A stretch of 64,000 nt of DNA from an uncultured Corynebacterium sp. (GCA_943913645.1 CALTYZ010000007.1:1-64000); one strand, 5' to 3'; shown: positions 45,324 to 55,103, counted from the first letter of the stretch. Numbers and translations: made by a program. The notes: generated from the letters alone by a model not told the origin.

Positions 45324-46991
45324 ATGACGTCACTATCCGCGCCTGCGCGCGAGCCGTCACTCCTCGACGCAACGTGCGAGGACTTTGTGTACGACCTCGC
45401 TGCAATCTCTCCTACCCTCGCCACCGAAATCGGCCTGGATGGCCACGATGGCGAGCTGCAGGACTTCAGCCCAGAATACTTCGATACGCTCGCAGATCGG
45501 ATCCGTGACCTGGTCGCAGACGTCGAGGCGCTCAACGACTCAACAGACGCCTCCGACGATGAGGATGACTTCGATGATGTTGACAGCCTCACCGCGGCAA
45601 TTCTGCGCGATCAGATGGCCTACCAGTTAGAGCTCCACCACCGCGGGGAATTTCTGCGAAACCTCAACATCATCGACTCGCCGGTACAAACCATCCGCGA
45701 CTCGTTCGCCCTCATGCCGAAAACCACCGAGGAAGACTTCGACAACATCGCGGCGCGCCTGTCGAAAGTCCCCGCCGCCCTGCACGGCTACGCCGAATCC
45801 CTAGCGGAGGCAGCCGCCACCGGAGATGTCGCCTCCCACCGCCAAATCGACGGCGTGATCAACCAATGCGAAGCCCTCACAGAAGACGGCAGCCTCCTCG
45901 AACAACTCGGCGTACCGCCGGAGGCGACAGTGGTCCAGGAGGCCAAGGACGCATTCTCCGAGTTCGCAGACTGGCTCTCCACCGAACTGTCCCCCCAATC
46001 CAGCCACGAAGACGGGGTGGGGCGGGAGCGCTACGAGCTGTATTCGGCCCTGTTCCTCGGCCGCGACATCGACTTGGATGAAGCCTACGACTGGGCCCGC
46101 GATGCACTCGCCGAAACAGTCGCGCAACAGGTCAGTCTTGCGCGCAGCCTCTACGGCCCCGATACCACAGTGCTTGGCGCGTACCGCCAACTCAACGAGG
46201 ACCCTAACTACCAGCTCCATGGCACCGACGCGCTCATGGAATGGATGAACAGCATCAACGAGCGGGTATCGGCAGAACTCGACGGCAAAGAACTCACCGT
46301 GCCATCCGACCTGCGCACAGTCGAGTGCGCAATTGACCGCGTTGGCTCCGGCGGCATCTTCTACACCCCGCCAAGCGATGACCTGCTGCGCCCCGGCACC
46401 ATGTGGTGGTCCGTGCCCGCCGGGCAGGAAGTATTTCACACCTGGCAAGAGATGACCACCATCTTCCACGAGGGCATTCCGGGCCACCACCTGCAAATGG
46501 GCACTGCGCTTACCCAACGCGCCACACTCAACCTGTGGCGCCGCTCCGTGTGCTGGAACTCCGGCCACGGCGAAGGGTGGGCACTCTACGCAGAGCACCT
46601 TATGGCCGAACACGGCTACTTCGACGACCCCGGATACCGAATGGGTTTGTTAGATTCACGCCGGCTACGCCTCGCGCGCGTCATGGTCGACATCGGGGTA
46701 CACCTGAAAAAGGCAACCCCCGACGGTGCCGGCATGTGGGACGCCCAGTACGCCAAAGCTTTCCTGCGTGACAATTGCGCCATGATGGAGGCGAACCTGA
46801 CCTTCGAGCTCGACCGCTACATGGGCTGGCCTGGCCAAGCACCCTCATATGCGATTGGCTACCGCGACTGGTTAACGCTGCGTGATAAGGCGCTTGCCCA
46901 GGGGATGACACTGCGCGGCTTCCACGACAAGGCGCTGCGACTCGGTTCCATGCCGATGGACATGCTGGCCAACGAGGTGCTCAACCACTAG
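45324..46991 (+). CDS. DUF885 family putative metallopeptidase
   Basis: 555 residues. The zinc motif HEGIPGHHLQ is the characteristic HExxGHH of DUF885 proteins, followed by a downstream Glu-rich helix (WNSGHGEGWALYAEHLM). The remainder is helical. No signal peptide. The family is related to M32 carboxypeptidases; activity is unproven. It overlaps the next, convergent gene by four bases. Confidence 0.85.
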   Translation: MTSLSAPAREPSLLDATCEDFVYDLAAISPTLATEIGLDGHDGELQDFSPEYFDTLADRIRDLVADVEALNDSTDASDDEDDFDDVDSLTAAILRDQMAYQLELHHRGEFLRNLNIIDSPVQTIRDSFALMPKTTEEDFDNIAARLSKVPAALHGYAESLAEAAATGDVASHRQIDGVINQCEALTEDGSLLEQLGVPPEATVVQEAKDAFSEFADWLSTELSPQSSHEDGVGRERYELYSALFLGRDIDLDEAYDWARDALAETVAQQVSLARSLYGPDTTVLGAYRQLNEDPNYQLHGTDALMEWMNSINERVSAELDGKELTVPSDLRTVECAIDRVGSGGIFYTPPSDDLLRPGTMWWSVPAGQEVFHTWQEMTTIFHEGIPGHHLQMGTALTQRATLNLWRRSVCWNSGHGEGWALYAEHLMAEHGYFDDPGYRMGLLDSRRLRLARVMVDIGVHLKKATPDGAGMWDAQYAKAFLRDNCAMMEANLTFELDRYMGWPGQAPSYAIGYRDWLTLRDKALAQGMTLRGFHDKALRLGSMPMDMLANEVLNH

Positions 46992-48076
46992 CGCAGCCGC
47001 TTGAGCAGGGCAGGCAGGTAGCCTGCCACAATCAACACGCAGATGAGCCTGATTAACTGCAGCGTGATCACAGCTGGCCCAGCCCCGCCTTCCGCTGCCA
47101 AGGCCAGCGCCGTTTCCAACGCGCCAGGGCTGGTGGCCAAATATCCCTCAAAGAAGGTCACGCCCACCCAGTGTGCGACACCCCAGCCCAGTGCAGCGCA
47201 CGCCGCCATCAGCGCGGCGATGTAGGCAAGCGTCGCAGGCAATAGCCGGCTGAACTGCTTCAGCGCGGGCACGGACAGCCCACCGCCGCACATCCAACCG
47301 ATCGCCACAAAGGCCGCAACCGTCAGTGGACGCGGGGAGGCAATCGGTATGCTGCTTATCTGCCCGACTATCACGGTCAGCAGCAACGGGCCGAACACCG
47401 CCGCGTTCGGCAACCGCAGCCACCTGCCTACCGGGACACCCACCGCGATCAACGCAGGAACAACAAACCACATCCAGGCGCTCGCCGGCTCGGCAGCAGC
47501 GACAGCGGCGTCAGCAGCCGGTTTAGCTACACCCTCACCCAGGGCAGCCGCGCTACCCGCCTCTGCAGGCGTGGGCAGGAGTGCAGAGGCGAGCGGCAGG
47601 GTCACCGACACAATCAGCAAGCGCAGATATTGGCTCAGCGCCACATAGCGCATATCTGCACCCACCTCGCTAGCAATCGCGGGCATTAGTGACGCACCAC
47701 CTGGCAGCAGCGACAAAATTCCTGTCTCACGGCTGACACCGTGGTGGGACAGCACGATGCCGCCCGCAAAGGCTAACGCCACCACCGCAGCCGAGAGAAC
47801 CAACGCGGGGACGATGAACGGCACGAACTGCGCAGCCGGCACATCCAGCAGGGGGAGCGCGGCTAGCACGCCGATCGCTCCGCGGGCGAAGTCGAACACG
47901 TACTTGTTCAACGCCAACTCGTGTCCGGTGGAAAGAGCGACCGCCCCGGAGCCGATGATGCCGCCCAAGATCCATGCAGCTGGCACATGCAACCACGTCA
48001 ACACGACCCCGCACAGCACTGAGGCAGGAGCGGCGATTAGCCAACGGTGCATGGACGAACGGTGCATGGGGCGCAT
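46988..48076 (-). CDS. AbrB-family membrane protein
   Basis: About 362 residues from the ATG at 48076. About ten membrane segments arranged as two halves with the repeat signature WILGGIIGSG and VGRWLRLPNAAVFGPLLL. Despite the common label (AbrB transcriptional regulator, ammonia monooxygenase-like), the sequence is an integral membrane transporter-like protein of unknown substrate. Upstream ATGs at 48127 and 48067 are alternatives. Confidence 0.8.
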   Translation of the reverse strand: MRPMHRSSMHRWLIAAPASVLCGVVLTWLHVPAAWILGGIIGSGAVALSTGHELALNKYVFDFARGAIGVLAALPLLDVPAAQFVPFIVPALVLSAAVVALAFAGGIVLSHHGVSRETGILSLLPGGASLMPAIASEVGADMRYVALSQYLRLLIVSVTLPLASALLPTPAEAGSAAALGEGVAKPAADAAVAAAEPASAWMWFVVPALIAVGVPVGRWLRLPNAAVFGPLLLTVIVGQISSIPIASPRPLTVAAFVAIGWMCGGGLSVPALKQFSRLLPATLAYIAALMAACAALGWGVAHWVGVTFFEGYLATSPGALETALALAAEGGAGPAVITLQLIRLICVLIVAGYLPALLKRLR

Positions 48077-48178
48077 CGTAGCGCGGCGGGCGGTTATTTT
48101 GCGCCCTGCTGGCAGCACAGTGACCACGCAGGGTTAGGAGCTGGTCCTACTTTGGAGTAAGCCTAGGTGGCAGCGAGC

Positions 48179-48329
48179 CATACGATCGTCGAGGATTTTG
48201 TGGGCTGCGGGGTCTTGGGGAGATTTCTGTGCGGGGGCAGGCCTATTCGTCGAAGGCGGACCCGATCGCCAAACTGATGCTGGGGCTTATGGGCAGTGTG
48301 GCCGAATTGAACGCTCCATATTAAGGAGC
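48179..48329 (+). pseudogene. Serine recombinase remnant, left piece
   Basis: About 150 bases align with 53797-53960 of the longer copy, encoding the region HTIVEDxVGxGV...ADPIAKLMLGLMGSVA of a resolvase/invertase. A one-base deletion shifts the frame. The homology stops at 48329 and resumes at 49763, so the gene is split by an inserted segment. Confidence 0.8.
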
Positions 48330-49762
48330 ATAAGAAAAAAGATTTGCGACCCCCGTGGAACTGCCTACATTGGCATAGAAACACTTTTGACGCGCCATCA
48401 CGCTGATTGCGTCGTGATTACTCAAAGAAGGTGAACTCATGCCGTGTCCAATTATCCTCGCTATTGAGTCTATGACTAGCGGTAACCTGCAAATGGCTGA
48501 ACACGCTGACGATCTTGGATACCGGCTGCTTATCCTGGCTGAAGATTGCTCTATTTACTCTGAGTTAGATGAGCTTGATGTCGTGCAATTCGAGACAAGG
48601 AACTACACTAGTCTGCGCCACTATGTGAGTGATCGGCGCGACGAAATTGCAGCAGTCTTCAGCCCCACTGACACATGGGGGATTCATGCCGCAAGGTTAC
48701 GTGACGAACTTGGCTTCATGAGCCGTTATTCTGCTGACGAGCTGGCGCGATTTCGAGATAAGCAGTGGGTGCGCCAAAAGCTTTTCCAAACCGTTGAGAC
48801 ACCAAAAAGTTATCCTCGGATACTCAAACCCCGTCGTGGGACCGGCTCTAGCGACATTTTGCTTGCTGAATCCGAGGAGCAGTTGGAACAAGCTTTATAC
48901 GCCCGGGAGCGCGACGACTACGTTGATGAACCCTTCTATCAGGGGCCGCTGTATTCTGCGGAACTATACAGTGATGGGTCTGAGGTAACGTTTTTCGGAG
49001 TAACGAACCGCATTCTGACGATGCCGCCTATCTTCCTTGAAAGGGTAAAGACATTCCCTCATGCGCATGGGACGGAGTGGGAAAGATCCGTCCGACAGTG
49101 GTCAGAAGATGTTCTATGGTCCATCGGTTACAACGCAGGATTCGCCCATCTGGAGTTTGTGGAAACCGATCATGGCTTCAAACTAGTTGAGTTAAATGCG
49201 CGGATGCCCGGAGCTTTGATCACGCCCGCTATCGACGAGTGCACTAATTTCAGCCCATATTCAATGGTTATAGATGATGCATTAGGACGTGGAGTCGACT
49301 TGCCTACCGAGCGCGAAATCTCAAAAGGGTTTAGCCACGTTAGCCTGTATGCGGACCAGACAGGGATTCTTGAGTCTGTGTCTGGTCTTAACAAGCTCAG
49401 TAACTATCCGGGAAGTCCTACATGGGTTCCATCAAAAGAAATCGGCGCGGCCGTCACTGAGCTCGGCACCTATCGCTCTCGTATCGGAAACCTATACGCC
49501 ACTGCCGACACCCCAGAGATTGCCCAGGATCGCGCAATCATAGCCTCCCAGATGGTAGAGGTGACGGTCCTGTGACACCAAGCACTCATCTTCCTAAGAA
49601 AGGTGAAGGCCAAGCTCACTCTAAGAGGGATATCAATCTTATACTTGTTGCTATCGTGATCTCGGGGGTTACGACCTTCATGTTCTATCCCCTGATCACC
49701 CTAGAACTGATGGATCGCGGAGAGACTACAGCGACAACAGGATTGATCCTTGGCCTCTTAGC
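48330..49762. mobile_element. 1.43-kb insertion splitting the recombinase remnant
   Basis: Compared with the copy at 53680-54136, this segment replaces about four bases (between AAGGAGC and GGCCGAG). It carries the ATP-grasp gene and the front of an MFS gene, with a promoter-like leader (48330-48438). No target duplication or terminal repeat is obvious, so the mechanism is unclear. Confidence 0.7.
48439..49575 (+). CDS. ATP-grasp ligase, probable small-molecule/dipeptide synthesis
   Basis: 378 residues. The three-part ATP-grasp fold is visible: an N-terminal Rossmann-like part, the ATP lid (RILKPRRGTGSSDILLAESEEQL), EPFYQGPLYSAELYSDG, and the metal-binding strand AHLEFVETDHGFKLVELNARMPGALI (Glu and Asn ligands). 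It joins a carboxylate to an amine with ATP. AAGGTGA lies before the ATG. The next, MFS-like gene overlaps by four bases, the usual pairing of ligase with product exporter. It sits inside a 1.43-kb insertion in a recombinase remnant. Confidence 0.8.
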   Translation: MPCPIILAIESMTSGNLQMAEHADDLGYRLLILAEDCSIYSELDELDVVQFETRNYTSLRHYVSDRRDEIAAVFSPTDTWGIHAARLRDELGFMSRYSADELARFRDKQWVRQKLFQTVETPKSYPRILKPRRGTGSSDILLAESEEQLEQALYARERDDYVDEPFYQGPLYSAELYSDGSEVTFFGVTNRILTMPPIFLERVKTFPHAHGTEWERSVRQWSEDVLWSIGYNAGFAHLEFVETDHGFKLVELNARMPGALITPAIDECTNFSPYSMVIDDALGRGVDLPTEREISKGFSHVSLYADQTGILESVSGLNKLSNYPGSPTWVPSKEIGAAVTELGTYRSRIGNLYATADTPEIAQDRAIIASQMVEVTVL

Positions 49763-49802
49763 GGCCGAGGGCATCGCCCGCGCCAAAGCGCGCAGGGTAT
49801 AA
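49572..49802 (+). pseudogene. Truncated MFS transporter joined to recombinase fragment
   Basis: 76-residue open frame. Residues about 20-62 (INLILVAIVISGVTTFMFYP and TGLILGLLA) are MFS segments 1-2. The frame then runs into recombinase sequence (AEGIARAKARRV) and stops. GTG start overlapping the ATP-grasp stop by four bases. The exporter is thus lost at the right edge of the insertion. Confidence 0.75.
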
Positions 49803-49930
49803 TAAAGGTCGGGCGAAGGTGCTTACCGAGATACAGGTCGTCCAAGCGCGAAGGTGGGTGGCCGATGGTGTACCTAAAGCGGAGGTGGCACGCCGCTTTA
49901 GGTAGGGCGCACAACCTTGTACAAATATCC
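49763..49930 (+). pseudogene. Serine recombinase remnant, right piece
   Basis: Matches 53964-54130 closely: GIARAKA, then (frame-shifted) NKGRAKVLTE and VADGVPKAEVARR, the C-terminal HTH of a resolvase. Small indels and substitutions destroy the frame, including a stop in the final HTH. Confidence 0.8.
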
Positions 49931-49946
49931 TCCCCGCACGTAGAGG

Positions 49947-49976
49947 AGCCCCCGAGGGATGAAGCTTTAGGGGGCT
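49947..49976 (-). terminator. Hairpin after the SUKH gene
   Basis: AGCCCCC (49947-49953) pairs with GGGGGCT (49970-49976) around a 16-base loop, 43 bases beyond the stop of the minus-strand SUKH gene. No clear T-run. Confidence 0.5.
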
Positions 49977-50018
49977 AGTCTCAGCTCTCAGACTTGGTGA
50001 GCATGAGGCAGCAGTCCG

Positions 50019-50987
50019 CTAAGCGTGGCGAAGGCGATCTAAAACTTGGTCGATGTAGTTTTCATTCATGATGTAGCCGTTTTCTGTCTCGGTCAGAACG
50101 CCTTCTCTAACACGGCGATCCCACCACATAATGATGGATGCAAGTGTGTGACCAACCCCGCCGTAGTTCTGGCCGGGAACTTTAAAAGATTCGCCAATCA
50201 AACTCTTAAATGTCAGTTCCTGGCCTGCGTGCCCACCCCTGGTATAGGTAGTGGCATCATGTTGTGGTTCAACGTGCTGGACAATCCAGTACACTACGTC
50301 GTAGAAGGTGCGGCCTTCTGGCGTGTCCCCGTTAATATTTGGGTTTGAATTCGTTGTGATCGATTCAGTTGCCTTGCGTAGCAACTGTTCCATGTCCGGT
50401 GTTGGGGTGGCGGCTAGAGCTTGCCGGAGCGGTTGGGATAGTGAGCCGTATCGCACTCCTTTGATGCCGATACCGTCCTGGCTGACTTCTTCTGTCTCAC
50501 TGGTGGAGGGGTGTGGTTCAAGCTGGGCCAGAAAGTCATCGAACGAGGCTGCGACCAGCACTTTTTCACCATCGGGATCGGTGTCGAGATACAGCACTGA
50601 TCCTGCGGGAAACTCAGCCAAGTCGTAGTTGATGACGAAGCATTGGTGCATTCCGTCTTCGCTGTCCGCGCACAGCAGGACTTCACGGGGGATTTCCCAT
50701 TCCTTCATCAGGAATGCTGCTTGCTCCAACAAATCGACATTCGAGTTGTTGGAGGTTGTGCCGTTGCCGTAGATGGTGTCGACGGCAACGTCGATTACTT
50801 CGCCGTCGGAAAGTTTTACCTCTGGGAGGTAGCAGGTGTTTAAGCTCAGGGAGCCTCCCCCTGTTTGGGAGAGAAGATGCTTGTACCCATCCGGCATCCG
50901 GCGGCCGAGCCCCTGCTCGATTTCACGTATGCGCTGTTCATCTGCTGGCTGTGCCGGGTATTTAAAAAGAGTGCTGTAGTCGGTCAT
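50019..50987 (-). CDS. SUKH (SMI1/KNR4) family immunity protein
   Basis: 322 residues. The N-terminal part (about 10-160) is a SUKH domain (EQRIREIEQGLGRRMPDGYK, then VLLCADSEDGMHQCFVINYD and VLYLDTDPDGEKVLVAASF). A second C-terminal part (about 170-322) is unrecognised. SUKH proteins are established immunity proteins for diverse nuclease toxins. It starts ten bases after the stop of the WHH-nuclease toxin cassette, so it most likely neutralises that toxin. Confidence 0.8.
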   Translation of the reverse strand: MTDYSTLFKYPAQPADEQRIREIEQGLGRRMPDGYKHLLSQTGGGSLSLNTCYLPEVKLSDGEVIDVAVDTIYGNGTTSNNSNVDLLEQAAFLMKEWEIPREVLLCADSEDGMHQCFVINYDLAEFPAGSVLYLDTDPDGEKVLVAASFDDFLAQLEPHPSTSETEEVSQDGIGIKGVRYGSLSQPLRQALAATPTPDMEQLLRKATESITTNSNPNINGDTPEGRTFYDVVYWIVQHVEPQHDATTYTRGGHAGQELTFKSLIGESFKVPGQNYGGVGHTLASIIMWWDRRVREGVLTETENGYIMNENYIDQVLDRLRHA

Positions 50988-50996
50988 GGTTGTCCT

Positions 50997-53514
50997 TTAC
51001 GAAGTGAGTGGTTTGCTCCATATAGCGTATCCGCCAGTGTGGCGCACAGCATTGTGCAGATCTTTCGGGATGAGCTGCATGCGCCCGGTGTCTTCGTGGT
51101 GGTGCCATACGAGATTGTTATCCTTTCGGTATTTGGCATCAATCCCGAATTGATTGTCCGCTTGGCGGATATCTTTAGAACTGCTTCCTGTGGGGGACTT
51201 AAGCTCGATGTCAGGAAGCCCTTTTTCGGCAATTTTCTGGGGGTCACCCGTCCAGATGTGCTTACTGAAATCGGGAAAGCCTTCCTTTGTGAAGCGAATT
51301 TTGCCGTAGGGCCAATCTTTCGGCATTTTGGCGGGGTCACCGTTGCGCCAGATCCCTCCTGCGTATTGGGCGTTGATGGGGTAGCGTCCGTTGATTTTCT
51401 TGACGGTGGATGGGATTGGGCATTTCGATGCGGCAGTGATGTAGGTGTTCTGGGCGGCGGCGGGGGTGCGGTAGATCGCGTTGGAGTAGGTGACAGCCCC
51501 GGTGGCTGCGACGCCACCAATCCTGCAGGCTGCGGGGATGAGTGCGTCATCGAGGGCGGCTTTGACACGCGAGTATTGGAAGGCGCGTTTGATCTCCCCG
51601 GTTTTGGCGATGAGCTTGCGGATTGCGGGTATAGCTTTGGCGATTTTTGCGGCTTTGCCGATGGGGAAAACTCCCACGGCAGCCCAGATGCAGCCGCTGA
51701 AGTCCCCGCGGAAGCATTTGAGCACGTCGCCCACACCGATGATGTCGAGGATGAGGTCGAGGGTGTCTGTGCCGATCGCGGAGCGAATTTTATCCAACGC
51801 GCTTTGCGGCTCGATTTTGAGCTCGCCTTCGGCGGCTGCGGCCCTGGCTTGTTCCATTTCGCTTAGTTCGAGCTGCCACGCTGCGGCGTAGGCATCGTTG
51901 GCTGCCTGGCTGGCGGCGTTGGCGGATTGGCGTGCCGCGGACGCTGAAGCGGCGGCGATGGTCGCGGCGGCGCGGGCGGTGGCGGCGTACGTGGTGGCCT
52001 GGTCGGCGTTGTTGCTGGCCTGGGCTGCGTCGGCTTCGGCGGACGCGGCCGCCTCGTGGGCACGTTGCTGTTGTTGCTGGGCGAAGACGAGTGATTGCTG
52101 GGCAGAGTCGACGTGGGCTTGTGCCTGTTGGCCGGATTGCTGGGCCCGCCCAGCCCATTGCCGTGCTTCGCGGGCGTATTCATCGGCCCGGTCGGCTGCT
52201 CCGTTTGCCTGCTGGTAGGCCGCCTGTGCGCTCGCGGCTTGTTGCGAGGCGTCATCGGCAGCTCTGTTTCCCAGCTCGAGGAGGGAAACGATTTCGGCGT
52301 TGTGGGCATCTCGTTGGTAGTCGAGCATGCCGCGGCGGTACTGCTCGATGGTGATGAATTCATCCAGGCCGGACCGATCACCGGTGAGAGCGACTTCCGC
52401 GGCGATAGCGACTTCTTTCCCACCGGTTTCGACGAGGTTATACGCCTGTTGCAGTTGGTCGCTGTAGCGGGCTTTGTCGTATCCCCCGCCGTTGACGAAA
52501 TGCTCGATGGTTTCGGCGTCTTCGTAGCCAACCTCGTCGGCGGCGTTGCGCAGTTCCTCATCGGGGTCGTGAAGCGCCCAGTAACTGACGAGGCTGAGGT
52601 TGTCGTCTTCTTTGGCATCGGGGTATCCCTGGAAGGCGAAATCGATCAGGTCGTCGCTAGTGTTGCCCTCGAGTGCGACTTTGGCTGCGCCCGCCACGGC
52701 AGGAGTGCCTACCTGCGCGGCGGCGAGCGCGAGGCGACGGATATCAGCGATGGATTCTTTGCTGGGATTGAACTCGTCGGCGTTGTTGGGAAGTTTGCTG
52801 AGGAGTTGTTCCATTTCACCGCTGAGTTCGGTGCGGCGTTTCTTTTCTTCTTCAGCGGCGTTGTCTTTGGCGTCCTGGACTTCGCGTGCGGCCAGGGCCT
52901 GGTCTTTGAGGAAGGAGCGTTCATCGTTGAAGCGCTGATCGGTGCTGACGGTGGCGATCTCGTGGGTCTTTTTCGCCAGCTCAACATTGCTGCGGGATCG
53001 CTGCGCGGCTTCTGCTGCGGTCTGGGCGTGTTGGCCAGCGAAGTTTGCTGCGTATCGGGCGTTGCCTGCTTCGCGTGCGGCGGTATCGGCGGCGTCGGCA
53101 GCTCTACGTGCATGGTCGGCGGCTTCCCGGGCGGCGGTTTTTGCTTCCTCGACGAGTGCCTGGATTTGGGCGACGAGTGGTTCGCGGCGGCGCGGGCGCG
53201 GGCGCGGGCGGCACCTGCGCGGGCGGCACCTGCCGCGTCGGTGGCACGGATTCTGTGGTGCGGTTGGTTGTTGTGGTGACTGTGGCACCGGTACTGGCGG
53301 TGAGGATGCGGGTTTGGTTGGTTGCGTTGGCAAGAAAGACCCCGGTGGGGGTGGTCTCTGCGGCGGTGGGGCACCACGTCGCGGCGCGGGTATCAGGGTT
53401 GGTAAGTGCTGTTACGGTGCCGTTGGTGTTCATTGTCAGGTAGGTGCCGGGGTAGGCGGCGGATTCGAGGGAGACGCACTGGGAGGAATCGAGGGTTCTG
53501 TTTGAGGTAAACAC
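50997..53514 (-). pseudogene. Orphan ALF-repeat / WHH-nuclease toxin cassette, 5' truncated
   Basis: A long open frame (to 53333) encodes coiled-coil and ALF-repeat sequence matching the full-length toxin upstream (FVNGGGYDKARYSDQLQQAY and LDEFITIEQYRRG), the shared pre-toxin hydrophobic module (VLKCFRGDFSGCIWAAVGVF, P) and a C-terminal nuclease with VWHHHEDTGRMQLIPKDLHN then AVRHTGG, the WHH form of HNH/ENDO VII. The 5' end (53245-53514) is instead a fragment of the AbfB lectin gene in another frame, fused at an Ala/Arg-rich repeat. With no signal peptide or proper start it is a silent cassette. Next gene: SUKH immunity. Confidence 0.8.
53245..53493. repeat. AbfB-gene direct repeat, copy A (truncated)
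   Basis: 249 bases matching 58919-59167 in the same orientation, nearly identical over most of the length, with a changed stretch of about 30 bases (TGACTGTGGCACCG versus TGACCGTGGCGTTA). It marks the junction of the orphan toxin cassette. Confidence 0.85.
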
Positions 53515-53679
53515 CGGGGGCAGCTAACAGCACGCACCTGATTTCTTCTGTGGTGAGATAGGGGTGTCCACCTTGGACTTATAGCGTTCTTCCAAACGGG
53601 TTTGAATTCGGCCAGCATGGAGCGGTATGTCGGTAGCATCGCGTGGTGCGAGTTCTCCCCTGGGTTTCCAGAAATTCCG

Positions 53680-54136
53680 AAGATCACTGGCTCGACCCGT
53701 CAACGCCCCGCAACTCGAGGAGGTGCTGTGGTATCTGTGGAAAGGGGATCAGCTCATTGTCAAGAGCATGGATCGCCTGCCTGGCCCGTTCACTGGTGGA
53801 CCTGCATACGATCGTCGAAGACCTGGTGGGTCGTGGGGTCTCGGTGAGGTTTCTGCGCGAGAGGCAGACGTATTCGGCGAAGGCGGACCCGATCGCCAAA
53901 CTGATGCTGGGGCTTATGGGCAGCGTCGCCGGGTTTGAGCGCTCCATCCTCAAGGAGCGCCAGGCCGAGGGCATCGCCCGCGCCAAAGCGCAGAGTATAA
54001 CAAAGGTCGGGCGAAGGTGCTCACCGACGCCCAGGTCGTTCAAGCACGACAGTGGGTAGCTGACGGTGTACCCAAGGCAGAGGTGGCCCGCCGGCTCGGT
54101 ATCGGGCGGACCACCTTGTACAAGTACCTCTGTTAG
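53680..54136 (+). pseudogene. Serine recombinase (resolvase/invertase) pseudogene, longest copy
   Basis: Reading across frames gives PQLEEVLWYLWKGDQLIVKS MDR, RSLVDLHTIVEDLVGRGVS, LRERQTYSAKADPIAKLMLG, SVAGFERSILKERQAEGIAR, then a C-terminal HTH with GVPKAEVARRLGIGRTTLYK. The N-terminus with the catalytic serine is missing and at least two frameshifts are present. It lies between the orphan toxin cassette and the immunity genes of the full-length toxin. Confidence 0.8.
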
Positions 54137-54222
54137 GAGTTGGCTCGTTTCCCACTTTTGAAGCGCCGGTGAAGCGGCATTTTAAAGCGTCCTCCGAAAC
54201 GCGCTGTGAGGAACTTGATTAC

Positions 54223-54672
54223 TTATGGGTCGACGGTTTCTTCTAGGAATTCGTCTTGCGACCAGTAAGTTTTGTCCCAGTAACAAATCCAGTCATATGG
54301 CTCGATCGTGATGAAGTGCTCGGGCAGGACCAGGTCGTATTCCTGGGTGATGACCGTTAGGCCCTGAGCTTTGAGGGCCTCGGCTGTTTTCTCGACGGAC
54401 AGGCTGTTGTCGGGCCCGATAGGCACGCCCAGGAAGGTGATGTCGGAATTATTGAAGTCCACGCGCGCAGTTACGCATGTGTCGCCCTCGATGATGGAGA
54501 CGATCTTCCACATGTTTTCCTCGTCATCACCGGTTCCGTCGAGGACGAGGAAACCCTCCAGGTCAGTGCCGGAGCCCTTCTCGTTGAAGAAGTAGTCGTC
54601 GAGACGGGCGATGTTTTCCTCGACAGTGCCACCGAGGACAAAGGGGAAGGGGAACTCAGTGGTGAAGTTCAT
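54223..54672 (-). CDS. Candidate immunity protein 2 of the full-length toxin
   Basis: 149 residues, acidic, no signal peptide. It begins FPFPFVLGGTVEENIARLDD and contains ITFLGVPIGPDNSLSVEKTA. Weak resemblance to the adjacent upstream protein (FPFVLGG versus PAPLVFGKG; TFLG in the middle of both) suggests distant paralogs. It overlaps the upstream gene by four bases. Family not recognised. Confidence 0.6.
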   Translation of the reverse strand: MNFTTEFPFPFVLGGTVEENIARLDDYFFNEKGSGTDLEGFLVLDGTGDDEENMWKIVSIIEGDTCVTARVDFNNSDITFLGVPIGPDNSLSVEKTAEALKAQGLTVITQEYDLVLPEHFITIEPYDWICYWDKTYWSQDEFLEETVDP

Positions 54673-55103
54673 GATCTTCCGGCTTCCTCGGGCTGGTCTA
54701 CGGTAGGTAATACCGGCTCGTCAATGCCCCATCGGATGGTCGCTATTTCACCTTCAAAAATGTAGAACCTCACGTCGTGATCGCATAAGACGACAGCGCC
54801 GCCCTCCTTCTTCGTGAGAATATTTTGCTTTTTCAGCTCATTCTGGAATTTGGTGGCTCGCACCTGAAGCTGCAAGCCCAGGAAGGTGTCTCCCTTTTCA
54901 AGCATCATGATCTCAAACTCAGTCGCTCGACCGTCGACAAAGATCACTTTCAGGGAGCGTGAATCCCCCCCAAAGTCGACTTTCCCCCGCAATGTTTCCA
55001 TCGTGAGCAAGTCGCGCCGGAATGGATCAGCGACCCGCGCTTCGTAGTACTCGGGGCCTTTACCGAATACCAATGGTGCTGGGGGTGTAAACGTGAAGTC
55101 CAT
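54669..55103 (-). CDS. Candidate immunity protein 1 of the full-length toxin
   Basis: 144 residues, no signal peptide. It begins FTFTPPAPLVFGKGPEYYEA and contains DTFLGLQLQVRATKFQNELK. ATG nine bases after the toxin stop, the usual place for an immunity gene. Family not recognised. Together with the next gene it probably protects against the HNH toxin. Confidence 0.65.
   Translation of the reverse strand: MDFTFTPPAPLVFGKGPEYYEARVADPFRRDLLTMETLRGKVDFGGDSRSLKVIFVDGRATEFEIMMLEKGDTFLGLQLQVRATKFQNELKKQNILTKKEGGAVVLCDHDVRFYIFEGEIATIRWGIDEPVLPTVDQPEEAGRS

Noticed and set aside
50865..53279. Long plus-strand open frames (333 and 394 codons)
   Set aside because: They are antisense shadows of the GC-rich, alanine-rich toxin gene: glycine/phenylalanine/valine-rich products with no start signals or family motifs.
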